Source of the DNA: Narthecium ossifragum
Taxonomy: Eukaryota > Streptophyta > Magnoliopsida > Dioscoreales > Nartheciaceae
DNA: 64,000 nucleotides
Assembly (NCBI GenBank): GCA_963920575.1
Contig: OY986965.1
Coordinates: 2,541,072 to 2,605,071 of the forward strand
Direction: 5' to 3'
Shown: positions 35,379 to 46,774 of the stretch, piece by piece
Position numbering within the stretch: position 1 is the stretch's first letter
Layout: every line of letters starts with the position of its first letter
Notes under the pieces: model-generated
What the model was told of the DNA's origin: nothing
The model's input: the letters and a program-made list of their open reading frames with translations, nothing else
Database searches by the model: none
Translations under genes and position numbers: made by a program

Positions 35379-37423
35379 GATATGGACATATGACTCTTCA
35401 ATCCCATCATCCAGAAATGCGACTATATATTGTGGGGCTGAAATTATGTCCCTTGATTGGGAATGCAGATCTGACCGTTTGGTATGTTGGGGAGATTTTT
35501 ATGGCGTTCATTACAAATTTCCCTTCCGAGGCTCAAATGCTAGATATAATTAAATTTGTATTCTTCTTTCTCTTGACTATAGGTGCTCATATGCACAGCC
35601 GATGGAGGAATCAAAGCATGGAATGCGGAAGCTAAGAGAATTGTCTGTGATTTCAACACGACGACACATTTTCCAAGGTTCTTTTGTTGTCTTTTCCTTA
35701 ATGCTATAGTGTTTTCCAACCAGACTTTCATCACATTTTTCTTGTAAATGTAGTGTATTGGACCTGAAGTGTAGCCCAGTGGAACCGATTTTCGTTTCTG
35801 CAGCTGCATCTAAAAGGTATAGGAACATTAAATAGTGTTTTTTTAGAAGCTTTTAATCTCTGCTGATTTATTGGCTTCGTCCGTGAGATGTAGCTTTCTT
35901 TTGATTATTATTCTATTGTTGGTAAGAGCAACAAAATGGACATATGTGAGCTGTTATGGGGGATCCTTATTTATATACAGATTCTGGTTTTATTGCATCA
36001 TCAAATTTATTTCTCTTGCTATTTCAAGACTCTTGATATCTATGTGGCAACAGCTGAAATTTTGCACTGAATATGGAACATTTGATGTTGGTGAATTAGT
36101 GGAGGAACAGTCATCAATACTAGCTTGGAAATTTTGATGAGCACCTTGACAATGGTGTTGTGTTTTTCTTAAGGAATGGCTCGAATAAAATTGACAGATT
36201 GGGTTTTGCTTCGTTGACTGTTTGGAATATTAAGACATGGAAGGCAATGGTATGTGTTGGTTCAGGAAGCACTAACTTTGTTTTACTCTTTAAGAAGCTT
36301 CTTGACTGATGGAAGTTTTTTTCTCTTTGTGAAGATAGTTCTTCCTCTTGGTGAAGATCCTCCAGCAATCACTTCAATGTCTTTCAACCACAATGGGAAA
36401 ATTTTAGCTGCTTCTGCAACTGATGGAATGATTCATATGCTTGGTATTCTCATCTAACCTTCTCAGACTTTGATGGAGTGCATAGAACAACTGTTCTCAA
36501 ACTAGGCAACTACTGCAACTCCAGCTTATGCTAATTAATGTTAAAGCGTAACCAATGTTGCTTTTAGATGACGCTTTTGAATTCGCCCAACAAATCTTAC
36601 AGTCAATCTTAATCTGTTTTGTTTTATCCACTATCTTGAGAAACAGTATAGTTTTTTGTGAATTCAGAATTCTGTTCTGATCATTGGATAGTATGTTTTA
36701 TACTATCAGCTTTTGGTTCTTGGAGGCTTAGCTCCTGATGTCCTTTTCCTGCCTTGTCTAGATCTCAAATAATTGGAACTCGTAGTGTCTGACATGAATG
36801 AACTGGTCATGAATGCAAATTTGCTCACATTCTTTATGTTTTGCTCGAACTTTCTTTACTGCATATAGATTGTATTTTCTTTGTAGGCCAAGGAATAATT
36901 CTACTGCTTTCTGAATTTTTTTTTTATAATTTTCTTAAGATATGTCTGCGGGTCTACAAATAACTGGATGGCCAGCCCATGATTCAGCTGTCAACTCAGT
37001 GCTATTTGGACCTGACGAGACAAGCATATTCAGTTTGGGTTGTGATGGAAAGGCAAGTAACCATGGCTCTAAGTTAGATCTCAACACCTGAATATGAGTG
37101 CAACTGGTTGCTTTTGCCTCATTTGTTTTGTTTAGGTTTGCTGCATATGCTACATAACATCTATCCTGTTGGCATAGTAAGTAGATCTTCGAGTATTATT
37201 TAACAACCCGAATATTCTGGCTGATTAAGCTGTCATATCTTACTAAGGACCTCTCATATAGATTAGCACAAGTATGTCACTATTTTGCGGAAACTGTCAA
37301 AATTCTTAATAAATAGTATATTCTTTTGGATTTCTGAAATTTGCCCTTTATTGTTGTCCCTCTATGTTTTTGGATCACTCTTAGCTTGATGCATATCTGC
37401 AAATATTCAAATGGAGCTTGTAG
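35379..37423 (+). pseudogene. WD40-repeat protein relic (WDR91-like), truncated at both ends
   Basis: Spliced exons are still readable: 35379-35481 (IWTYDSS, CGAEIMSLDWECRSDRL), 35583-35677 (VLICTADGGIKAWNAEAKRIV), 35754-35816 (VLDLKCSPVEPIFVSAAASK), about 36050-36249 (SLTVWNIKTWKAM), about 36338-36442 (VLPLGEDPPAITSMSFNHNG then ATDGMIHML), about 36941-37051 (GLQITGWPAHDSAVNSVLFG) and 37405-37423 (IFKWSL then TAG). The WD dipeptides and GH-like turns define beta-propeller blades. From memory of plant WDR91-like proteins the chain should continue with a Gln where this copy has TAG. No start exon is present, and the next sequence is a LINE fragment in inverse orientation. Confidence 0.7.
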
Positions 37424-37431
37424 AATCAGGG

Positions 37432-37689
37432 TCAAGTTCTTTGGTCGAGGAATTGCGAGGTCTTGCGGAGGTTGGGAATGGGAAATTCAGCGATAATATG
37501 AAGTTCAAAACAAGAAGAGATAAATTGGGAGGACAGCCACCAGATAGGTTTCAAAACCTCCGCCAATTCACGTGGCCACTCAAGTCTCCCATTTATATAA
37601 CCAATGCCGAGAAGAGAGTCTGATTCAACAATGACCGACGGCATTCCACGCCTTCTTGCCTCCTGGAGCCCCCCATGAATAGCCTTCAA
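37432..37689 (-). mobile_element. LINE RNase H-like fragment
   Basis: The minus-strand ORF reads AIHGGLQEARRRG then VIVESDSLLGIGYING, which are the Glu helix and second Asp strand of the LINE-type RNase H domain. The rest is missing. It abuts the truncated WD40 relic on the left and ABCG relic B on the right. Confidence 0.7.
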
Positions 37690-37728
37690 CTCGCCTCCAC
37701 AACCGAGTTTGCTTTATGACAGGATCTC

Positions 37729-38235
37729 ACTCTTCTTCTTCTCAATCGTGATTGAGCTTGAAGGAAGTCATCCTCCTTCCTATATATATACGTGGTAATC
37801 TCCTCACACGACAACAAGAGATCGCGCGGATCAGATCGATACTAGCAAAGTGAGAGATGGAGACGATGAAATCCTTGTTGTCGTGTGAGGAGATTACCAC
37901 GACTAGGCTCCTCCCCGCTCCTCTCAGTCACCATCACCTAAAACGGCGCTGCCTACTCTAGCGTCGTCAAGCGCAATATGGGCTTCGTCACTCAGGACAA
38001 CGTCCTCCACCCTCACCGCACCTTCGCCGAGACATTGCTCTACACCGCTCTCCTCTGCCTCCCTCGGTTCCTCTCCAGGAGCAGCAAGGCTGCCCATGCC
38101 GACGCCGTCATCGCGAGTCTAGGTCTCACCGGATGCAGAGATAGCATGATCGACGGTGGACTAATGGCGAGGAGTGTCCGGCGGAGAGATGAAGAGAGTA
38201 AGCGTCGGCCAAGAGATCCTCCTGATCAGTGTTGA
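37729..38235 (+). pseudogene. ABCG transporter relic B
   Basis: 37729-37870 matches the promoter, 5' UTR and first codons of the intact gene (start at 37857). At 37871 the match stops and an inverted copy of 28 bases of its own leader follows; from about 37915 the match resumes inside exon 2 ([20 protein letters not shown]). Codons between, including Walker A, are deleted. After [12 protein letters not shown] the signature region is frameshifted and the exon breaks off at 38235. Confidence 0.88.
37791..37901. repeat. Perfect 28-bp inverted repeat at the relic B deletion junction
   Basis: Bases 37791-37818 and 37874-37901 are exact reverse complements, with 55 bases between. The left arm is the ordinary leader sequence; the right arm is an extra inverted copy sitting exactly where the ABCG deletion begins. 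Confidence 0.95.
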
Positions 38236-38689
38236 CCATTTGACTCTGCCACAGGGGCTGTTTGGTAGTAAGAAAGTGAAGAGGGGAAGTGGGTGAGAAG
38301 AACCTCTCGTTTTCCCGCGAGTCACTCGTCATTCAGTGAAGATTACTTTATGGTGTTTAGTTGTACATGAGAGGAAAATGAAGATTGAAATGTGAGTCTC
38401 GAGTATATAACCAAGGGAGAAAGCTCCCATTTTTTAACGAGAAAGATTTATGTACATGGCAAGCTGGTCATGTACACGTACATGGCAGAGAGAGATAGAG
38501 AGAGTGAGGTAGAGAGAGAGAATGGGTAGAGAGAGATTAGGAGGGAGGCCCCCTGAATGCCACCTATTGGGTAGCATGTACCCCAGTCAAAGCCCTTAAA
38601 TATCTTGATGAAAAGTCAAACGTATATAAAAAAGTAATGGGTAAATGAGAAATATGACTTAGCAACCAACCTGGTCCAATTTTAGAAAC

Positions 38690-39510
38690 TATATGGCCAG
38701 TTTCACTCCTCAGCTTCACTCCTGTGTCAAGAATTCAGAGAAGTATGGAACAGAGTGTTCAGTACAGATGATGAATTCAAGGCAAGGATTAATGGATGGG
38801 TGGAGTGGAGGAGGGTGCTGGAAACATCTACCTGCTCTGCTATATGGAATAAGAGAAAGGCCAAGGCGGGTTATGTCATTTGGGTGTTATGGAAAAACAG
38901 AAACAGAGCAATCTTCGATGGCTTGATGGAAACGACGCAATAAATAGCAAAGTTTGTCCTATGGCTTATCAAGGAATGACTCATGAGAGGAAAGGGTCAC
39001 AAATCTCAAGAAATTGATCAGAAACAAGGCTTTTATGTCATCAGAACTGATGCGAGCTTTTGTGCCGGAGCTGTCAAGCGGGGTTTGGTGCGTCCTGTTG
39101 GAATGCGGTAGGTACTCAAGTATGGATTCTATTCGAAGGTGGCAGTGCCAGTGATGTTCTATGTGTTGAACTGGGATCTCTTGAGTGAGCAGTCCACTTA
39201 GCCAAGCTTCATGGAGTTGATCGAGTCATTGTGGAATTAGATGTAGTTGATATGGAGGAAAGTTTGAACGGACACATTGCTAGGTCATCTTCAAAGAAAG
39301 CTTGAATAGCTATGATGGTCCGCTGCATATTTTGAAGAGATTCATGTTAGATTCATTCCTAAAGAGGAGAACGGAGCAACAAATGGGCTTGCAAGACTGA
39401 CGGCTGGTGGTCGCAGTCCCATGAGCATGGGTGTTTGATCCCAGTTTTAATTGTGAGAAGTTTTGTAACGTTGTTGCTTTGTTTCTCAATTAGTTTTTTT
39501 TAAAAAAAGT
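38690..39510 (+). mobile_element. 3' end of a LINE with decayed RNase H-like domain (copy B)
   Basis: Readable pieces are VIWVLWKNRNRAIFDG (the typical segment between reverse transcriptase and RNase H), QGFYVIRTDASF (first catalytic Asp), then in shifted frames ELGSLE, VDRVIVELDVVD and the ENGATNGLAR region. The element ends in an A-rich run near 39500. It is frameshifted and carries stops. Confidence 0.8.
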
Positions 39511-39743
39511 TTCTTGCAATCAGCCATCTTTATGGGCACGTTCTCGATCCTATAAATTTGCAGCATGAAACATTTTTGTTATTTGGAGGTTTCAAGAGTT
39601 ATTTTTAACATTGAAAGATTTGAGGCTAGATGTGTAATTGGTTTTTTTTTTGTTTTTGATATGCATTCTCTTTTAGCTGAAATGCTCGAAAGAGAAAAAA
39701 AAACAAAAAACAAACAAACGTCAAAGAAAACACTCTCGTGCCT

Positions 39744-39833
39744 CACACTTTGTGCGTGCGTTCACTACAAGAAAAAAGACTTTTAGTGACCAATACGCTA
39801 ATTGCAATAAGTGCACACACTTTGTGCGTGCGT
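39744..39833 (+). mobile_element. CACTA-terminus fragment between 18-bp direct repeats
   Basis: CACTACAAGAAAAAAGAC begins at 39763 and the insert ends by 39815. It is bracketed by perfect 18-bp direct repeats (cacactttgtgcgtgcgt at 39744-39761 and 39816-39833) that occur once in copy D near 62047. The insert is about 54 bases. Confidence 0.7.
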
Positions 39834-40632
39834 CGTTCTTTTTCCTAGGTCAAAAACATCCTAAAACTTAATTGCATAATATATTGTGAAATACTCGAAG
39901 CTATCCCTGGGTTAATGTTTTTGTAGGATTCTTGTAAGAAATGAATACTATTGTAAGTTGTTGCCGGCAATAGGCCGGCTTTTTCCTAATCATATTCTTT
40001 CATTACATCCTTCATTGTTATCATCAAGAGAAACTTCTCACAGCAAAATGAATACTATTGTAAGTTGTTTGTGGTTTTCACACAAAATATTAATGATCTC
40101 AAGCAAGCACCTCGTGTCTGGTTTACTGTTTACACGTTCAAATCTCCTATCATTGTTCTCGGATCATTCCTTGTCCGAGTTCTAATCATTAAATCCAAAA
40201 GACTAAACACATAATTCAGAAGGTACGAGTCTATTTATTTATCATCTTACATTTCCTATCCACAAATTGTAATAGCCGGGACTCATTCAACTGCTCCCAA
40301 ACATGTATTAATAATAATGGAACTTTGCTTTGTCTTTAGTTCGAGAGCTCTTGAAGATTTTCTATGCAGTTTTATGTTTTTGGTGCCAGGGAAACTTCGA
40401 CTCTTCCACGGAGGCGCGAGATCGCAGAATACCTCAACTCTTTTAACTAGCTACTAGATTAATGTGTTATTTCACAAATTTGTAAGATAAGATCCATCTT
40501 CGTATCTTTGTCTTTTAGGTACGTTACGTACGCACGCACTTGGCGCCCACCTGGCCTGCCGGCGAACTCTTTATTTGGGCGTCACGACGCCAGCCGAGTG
40601 GGCCCATATGGGCTGATATCTTAGTCGTCAAA

Positions 40633-41957
40633 GAGACCTGCTTCTCCCACCCCCCTGACACCGCCCCTCATCTGACACCCTCTTCCTTCCTTTTATGCCC
40701 CGCCCTCTTCTTTTCCCTCTCATTCTCCGGGGTTTCTATTTTCTTTTTCCTTAGTTTTGTTTTTGTTTAATCAGTTTTCTTTATTCGTTTTTATCAATTT
40801 TATTTCTTTTTTTTATCAGTTTTATTTTTCTTTCTAGATAAACAGTTTTTTTTATTATATGTTTGTAATCTTTTGTTTATTTTTTAGTTGTAGATTTTAA
40901 GAATAATTATTTGTAAAAAATTAAATAAGCATAAAAATATGGATCAAAATAAAAGGTATATATATATATGAAAATAACAAAAATACTAACAGTTAAAAAA
41001 TGCATTGTGTTTTCTGAAAAGTCTTAGGAAAGAGTACATATAACAATACAGAAAATATATAAAAAAAAATATAAATTCTAATCAATATTGCCTCTGAATT
41101 CGGCTCTCGGTGCGCTTGGTGTTGTACCTATTACTCCGTACCACAAATGATCACGTGTCGTATGACGAGCGGCCCATCCTTTATTTTTGTACGATGAATG
41201 TTACCATCACCATGTTGGAATGGGTGCTACAGGGTAATGAGGATATAAGAAAACTTACACGAAGTGATTGTCATCATGAACAATAGCTATTTCTCGACGT
41301 TCTTGATTTGGAACTGGAAGAGCACTTAATGGCAAGTGACTAAAACAACTCCAAACACTCAAACCAAATGAAATTTGAAATTTGAGATTTTTTATAATTT
41401 TAAAATTTAAATTTTATGATTTAAAATTTGAAAATTTTACAATTTTAAATTTTTATGATTTAAAATTTGAAAAATTTACAATTTACAATTTTGAAATTTT
41501 TAAAATTTGAAATTTTTATGACTTGATGTTTTAATAAATTGAAATATGAAGAGGTGTTTTGAAAATAGTATTTTGGACTTTTTTTCTCCAAAATAGATCA
41601 AATACCCGAAACTTCTTATGACCGGTCTAATTGCCGGATTAGATCTAAACAAAGGACTCTCGATCCCTTTTCCCGAGAAATAATAAACAAAACTAATTAA
41701 AAAATAAATAAAGCTAATAACAAAAAACAAAACTAAATAGAAATTAAACAAAATTGAAAAGAAAAAAAAGAAACCCATAAACAAGGGGAGGGAATTTAAA
41801 CAAAATTGGAAAAAGAAAAGGAAAAAAAAGAAGAAACAATGAACACAAACACTAAGGGTATGATAGTAAATGCTCAGGAGGGATAAGGGTATGATAGTAA
41901 ATGCTCAGGGGGACAGCGGGAGGGGCGGTGTCAGGAAGGGTGAGAGAAGTAATTTGC
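40633..41957. mobile_element. Mutator-like non-autonomous element with 9-bp target duplication
   Basis: The ends are long imperfect inverted repeats. The left reads gagacctgcttctcccaccc then cctgacaccgcccctc; the right, reverse-complemented, reads gcaaattacttctctcaccc then cctgacaccgcccctc, and both continue into similar T-rich sequence for about 250 bases. The 9-base word GTCGTCAAA lies directly outside both ends (40624-40632 and 41958-41966). Tail copy A has the uninterrupted equivalent (gtgcgtcacaacac). Long inverted ends plus a 9-bp duplication fit the Mutator superfamily. No transposase is encoded. Confidence 0.75.
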
Positions 41958-41966
41958 GTCGTCAAA

Positions 41967-42206
41967 ACACTAGCTGTAGCTGAGTAGGCCCATCCAACTG
42001 CAGGTCTGAAAAGGTCTGTTCCAATCATCAACAAATAATATCTTTTCTCATCCTTTTTATGACTGGGACTCACTCTTCTTCTTCTCAATCGTGATCGAGC
42101 ATCCAATTAACATGATCCTCCTTCCTATATATATATATACGTTGTGATCTCCTCACAACGATACCATGAGATCGCGCGGATCAGATCGATACTAGCGAAG
42201 TGAGAG
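41967..42206 (+). promoter_or_regulatory. Core promoter and leader of the intact ABCG gene
   Basis: A TATA element (cctatatatatatatacg) lies at about 42124-42141, about 65 bases upstream of the ATG. The leader contains a perfect 8-bp hairpin, cgttgtga and tcacaacg around a 5-base loop, at 42141-42161. Relic B keeps the TATA-like run and the leader. Confidence 0.65.
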
Positions 42207-44387
42207 ATGGAGACGATGAAGGAAGTGAAGATAGAGATGCAATCCTCGTTGGAGTTGGAAGGACATGCTCCTTCCATCTATGGTGGATGCCAACGTCCAG
42301 TCACCCTCAAGGTATATATATATCATATAGATATATGCATTCTGATCTCTATATTTTTTCTATCTTACATGCATGATGCATGAGGAGTTATGCGATTGTT
42401 GCATATATGCAGTTTAGGGATGTTGTCTACAAGATCAAAACCAAGGCCAACGCCGGCCGGACTGGCGCCGGAGTCGAGAAGCCCGGCAGCAACGAGCGTA
42501 CCATCCTCAAGGGCATCTCCGGCGCTGTCGTGCCGTGCGAGATGCTCGCCATGATGGGGCCCTCTGGCAGCGGCAAGACGACCCTCCTCATGGCTCTCGG
42601 GGGCCGCCTAGGCTCCACCCCGCTCCTCTCCGGAACCATCACCTACAATGGCGCCGCCTACTCTAGCGTCGTCAAGCGCAATATCGGCTTCGTCACTCAA
42701 GACGACGTCCTTCACCCCCACCTCACCGTCGCCGAGACGTTGCTCTACACCGCACTCCTCCGCCTCCCTTCCTCCCTCTCCAGGAGCGAGAAGGCCGCGC
42801 ATTCGGAGGCGGTCATCGGGAGCCTGGGACTCTCCGCATGTCGAGATAGCATGGTCGGAGGTGGACTAATCCGAGGACTGTCCGGCGGAGAGAGGAAGAG
42901 AGTAAGCATCGGCCAAGAGATGCTCATCGATCCCGGCATCCTGTTCTTGGATGAGCCCACGTCGGGGCTAGACTCGACGACGGCGCAGAGGATCGTGTCG
43001 GTGCTTGCTGAGCTCGCCAAGGGAGGGAGGGCTGTGGTGATGACGATACACCAGCCATCGAGCCGGCTCTTCTACATGTTCCACAAGGTGCTGCTACTAT
43101 CAGATGGAAGTCCGATATATTTCGGTAAGGGATCGGAGGTGATGCCCTACTTTTCCGGCATCGGTCACTCGCCGGCGGCGCCGATGAATCCAGCCGACTT
43201 CCTTCTTGACCTTGCAAATGGTATGTACGTACGTATTGCATATGGTTTTCCCAGTTTTAAAGTCTTTGTAATCTGTGTCTCCGGTAATTACAAATACTTG
43301 AATGAAAAAAATGCAGGCGAGCCCTCAGAAGACACCAAAATTGATCGGAAAATCTTTAAGGAAGCACTCATCTCTGCCTACGCCGTCCACCTACAGAGCA
43401 AAGTGAAGGAGGCCGCCGAAGAAATCGTCGAAAAATACACAAACAGCGACGAAGACCGGCATAAGGCTGCTCGCCAGTGGAGCACGACGTGGTGGGAGCA
43501 ATTAAACATCTTGCTCAAGCGAGATCTCAAAGAGCGCAAGCATGAGGCCTTCTCCGTCTTATCCGTCGCCCAGCTCATGTTCCTTGCACTGTTCTGCGGC
43601 CTTCTTTGGTGGCAATCTTCCGGTCGCTCTCAGGATCAGGTAATGAAGCCCATGACCTGATTCATCTCTTGCTACTGCAACTTTCATGCATCAAATTAAT
43701 CACTAAAAGCTCAACTCATTGTACCATGTCATTTAGGTTGGGCTTCTATTTTTCATATGCACGTTCTTGTCCTTCCATTCCATCTTCCAAGCCATCTTCA
43801 CCTTTCCCGGCGAGCGAGCAACGCTAGCGAAAGAGCGTTCGTCCGGCATGTACCGACTCTCATCGTACTTCATGGCGCGAACCGCCGGAGACCTGCCGAT
43901 GAAGCTCATCCTCCCTGCGCTCTTAGTCACAGCCGTCTATTGGATGGGTGGCCTAAAGCCCACCGCCGCCAACTACTCCGCCACTCTGGCCACCACCCTG
44001 TTAACCGTCCTGAACGCGCAGGGCCTCGGGCTCGCTCTCGGCGCTTTGTTAATGAACCTCAAGGTTGCCCACACCTTGGCAACCATCACGATGCTGACGT
44101 TCATGCTCACCGGAGGATTCTTTGTGCAGAATATTCCGGCCTTCATCGGATGGATCAAGTACTTGTCCATTGTCTTCTACAGCTTTAAGCTGCTGGTAGG
44201 TTCGCAGTACTCACCGGATGAAACTTATGCATGCGGCGGCGACGTCCCATGCAAAATCGCAGATTTGCCTTCCATTAAGGTTGTTGGATTTGATCACAAC
44301 GGGGTTGCCGTCGGCGTTCTCTTGTTCATGTTTGTGGCTTACCGTGTCGTTGCCTATCTTGCTTTGAGGAGAATTGGGGCAACATGA
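42207..44387 (+). CDS. ABCG (white-brown complex) half-transporter, intact (628 aa)
   Basis: ABCG half-transporters dimerise in the plasma membrane and export hormones, lipids or secondary metabolites. Four exons: 42207-42311, 42413-43220, 43317-43639 and 43737-44387. The nucleotide-binding domain comes first: GPSGSGKTT (Walker A), [15 protein letters not shown] (Q-loop), LSGGERKRVSIGQE (signature), ILFLDEPTSGLDS (Walker B, D-loop) and IHQPS (H-loop). The membrane domain follows, with FPGERATLAKERSSGMYRLS and six hydrophobic segments, ending YLALRRIGAT. The sequence is closest in my memory to the ABCG14/21 clade; ABCG14 moves cytokinins, but the substrate cannot be inferred here. The first exon (METMKEVKIE to PVTLK) is supported by its copy in the relic at 59365. 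All junctions keep frame. It is the only complete member of four copies in the window. Confidence 0.96.
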
Positions 44388-45329
44388 TCAAGGCTTCAAC
44401 TCTTTTAAGACTCTTCCATCTTCCATTAAACTACGACTTATATCGTGTATTGTTGGAGAAATCCAAATTAATTAGTTCCAATATTTTGGAATCAATATTT
44501 CTGTTATTCTTTTCTGGATTCATCTTTTGCTATCAATCTGGACATCCAAGGAAGAACACTAACCGGCCAGCCATCTGGTTTGTTCTCAGCTGGTGCCCAC
44601 ATACTGATTCTCTGCCTCAACAGAATAAAACAAAAAATAAAACAAAAGAATAACAGATGAAAGGACGAAAAGAACAACAAACAGAAAAATCAAAGAAGCT
44701 TTTTTTAAAGAAAAAAACAAGTCAGCTTGCAAACATTAGTTTATTTGGCAAAATTAATTTGACTTTAATCTCCAATTTAATTCCAAATTTTAATAATGAT
44801 ATATAACACACATAGAGGGGAAGAATGGTATCTGCTCAAGATGTGTTGAGCCTGTGGGCCAAGGCCCGTAAGAGGGAGGGGTGTGATGAGAAATTCTTTA
44901 ATCTCACATCGGACTGAGAGAAATCTTGAACATATTTATATAAAATCGGTCTCCTTATCATAATATGAGATCCTTTGACCACAATCATATGGTTAGTGGA
45001 TCCAAAACAGACAATATCGTATTATTTGGGACCAGCCTGGTATATATTATTTGTCCGGAGCCCTGACTTGATTTTTCATGTTCTACTTCATCAATGACAT
45101 CCTGCATCTGACTTTGCTATACATAACCAATTTAAAAGAATTTTTTCCGGAATAGTTATTCATATACAGCTGGGAATTGGCAAAAGCGATAGTATCTACA
45201 GGTAATTTGTACGTATCTAGTGCAGCTTTGTCCTGCCCTTGCCTAATCAAAAAATCAAGTCAGGGCTCAGACGTGAAGCCACTGTGTTTTTTTTTTCTTT
45301 TTCTTTGCTTGTTTTTGTCGGCTCCATAG
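44388..45329. other. 3' flank of ABCG and retroelement-like spacer
   Basis: AATAAA words at about 44623-44640 could serve polyadenylation. At 44820-44990 the text 'ggtgtgatgagaaattctttaatctcacatcgg' and 'gaacatatttatataaa' resembles a repeat common in plant genomes, but I could not define borders. No gene. Confidence 0.35.
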
Positions 45330-45541
45330 AGCTTGTTTGGCGTGGGAATAACTTTATTTCGGATTAAGAGAGTTTATTTTCGATTTCGGGAATAATTTTG
45401 TAATAATTACTTGGAATAAGAAAAAAGTAGTGTGAAAAGTGAGAATAACTTTGTAATGATTACTTAAAATAAGGAAAGGTGTTTGAGAAATAAAGTATGA
45501 AATAAGTAGTGAAATTAAAAATATTACCAAACGAGGCCTTA
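45330..45541. mobile_element. MITE-like element
   Basis: The left end gcttgtttggcgtgggaata and the right end (reverse-complemented) ggcctcgtttggtaatattt are imperfect inverted repeats, and the interior repeats 'gaataactttgtaatgattact'. No coding capacity. Confidence 0.5.
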
Positions 45542-45871
45542 GCCTCCGGACTCGACTGATCAAAAAAAAAAAAAACTTTTGCCCTTACCTAGCTGAGCAT
45601 TAGACCATATGAAGTTCAGTTTCCCTCGTATCAACCCACCGTTGGCTCGTCATTTTCATTCTCTGTCTAGAGTTTTCCGGCACATGATGGTCAATAAAGT
45701 CTTTGAATGTGATTCAAAAGATCCAGCTGGCACTTTGGAGGAGATTTAAAAAATATACGATGACCCAACTTTTGTGTGGGCGTGCGTGTCTATATCAATT
45801 TATCTTATAAAGTAACGTGTTTATAATGTGACATCTGTGTTCAGATATGACATTTGAGTTATATATATATA

Positions 45872-46774
45872 CTAGTGTTAACCCGTGCCCCTGTCACGAT
45901 TAGGCACGGATCTTTCTCACACACCTTCCCCGAACCATTCCTATTAATAAGACTAATGTATTTGACATTAAAAAAAAAGTAAAATTTGTACTCGAAATCA
46001 GTCAATAATGCCACGATGAAAAATGAATAAAAATATATTACATTGCAATCAACGACGACTTAAAACATACCCTTATCAGCACTGGCACATTATTATCATT
46101 ATAATTTTCATACCCTTATCTTGAAAACCGCATCAATTATCAAGAAATCACCTAAATAGAGGATTTGAACATATAAAACAAAGCAATAAAACAAAGCAAG
46201 AATAGAAGCGGTATTTGCCCTATTGAAGCTAATTTTGCAAAGTTTGGATAGTCCATCTTATATTAAAGCTCAGACGCTGATCAATATAGCGCCAACAATC
46301 AACAACCACCAATGTCCTTGCTTGATTTCTCATTGAGTCCTGATAAGCGTAGAAGGTGGATAAAATTAGCTAGGATGCTGATGAATTCCTTCCGTCTACC
46401 ACCTTGGACGTGACCACCATGGCATCCCTAACATTCTGCCGATAACACGTCTGAGGGTATGTGCCTCTATCTTGTAAGAGAATCGCGCACGCGGCACATA
46501 GAACACGACCTGCAACATAACTTTTAGAGTGGGAACGATTATAAATATCGGCATCATAAAAGAGTCAATTGTATGTTACGTGCATTGTTCGATTTCCAAT
46601 TGATCAGTGTTGTTCTCCTATTATATGCCATGTTTCGAGCATGGTGGTCCCAATCCTGCGACAAAGAAGAACATTAAATCAATCGATACATTTATAACAA
46701 CACATCATCCTTATCAGCATGTAATTGAATGTAACAAACAAATAATCTTATAAAGAAACTTACACCCATATTTT
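45872..46774 (-). mobile_element. Helitron 3' terminal region
   Basis: Read on the minus strand the element ends ...CCGTGCC-loop-GGCACGG-GTTAACA-CTAG, followed by T (45871). A 7-bp GC-rich hairpin a few bases before a CTRR end, and insertion before T, are the defining marks of a Helitron 3' terminus. The rest of the stretch is non-coding 3' sequence of the transposase gene. Confidence 0.85.

Larger units (their letters stand above)
38236..40623 (+). repeat. Duplicated ABCG-downstream segment, copy B
   Basis: This segment matches 60757-62825 closely (for example gaccatttgactctgccaca, the 'agattactttatggtgttt' block, the LINE fragment and the 'ttgccggcaataggccggc' block). Copy B has about 165 extra bases at 38436-38605 with 'agagagatagagagag' and a CACTA-like insert at 39763-39815. 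It shares its last 400 bases with copy A. Confidence 0.85.

Noticed and set aside
42427..43241. Minus-strand ORFs opposite the ABCG gene
   Set aside because: Shadows of a GC-rich exon; the plus strand has a complete ABC domain.
44820..44990. A terminal-repeat retrotransposon in miniature
   Set aside because: The text resembles a common plant repeat, but no second copy, TG/CA ends or target duplication was found.
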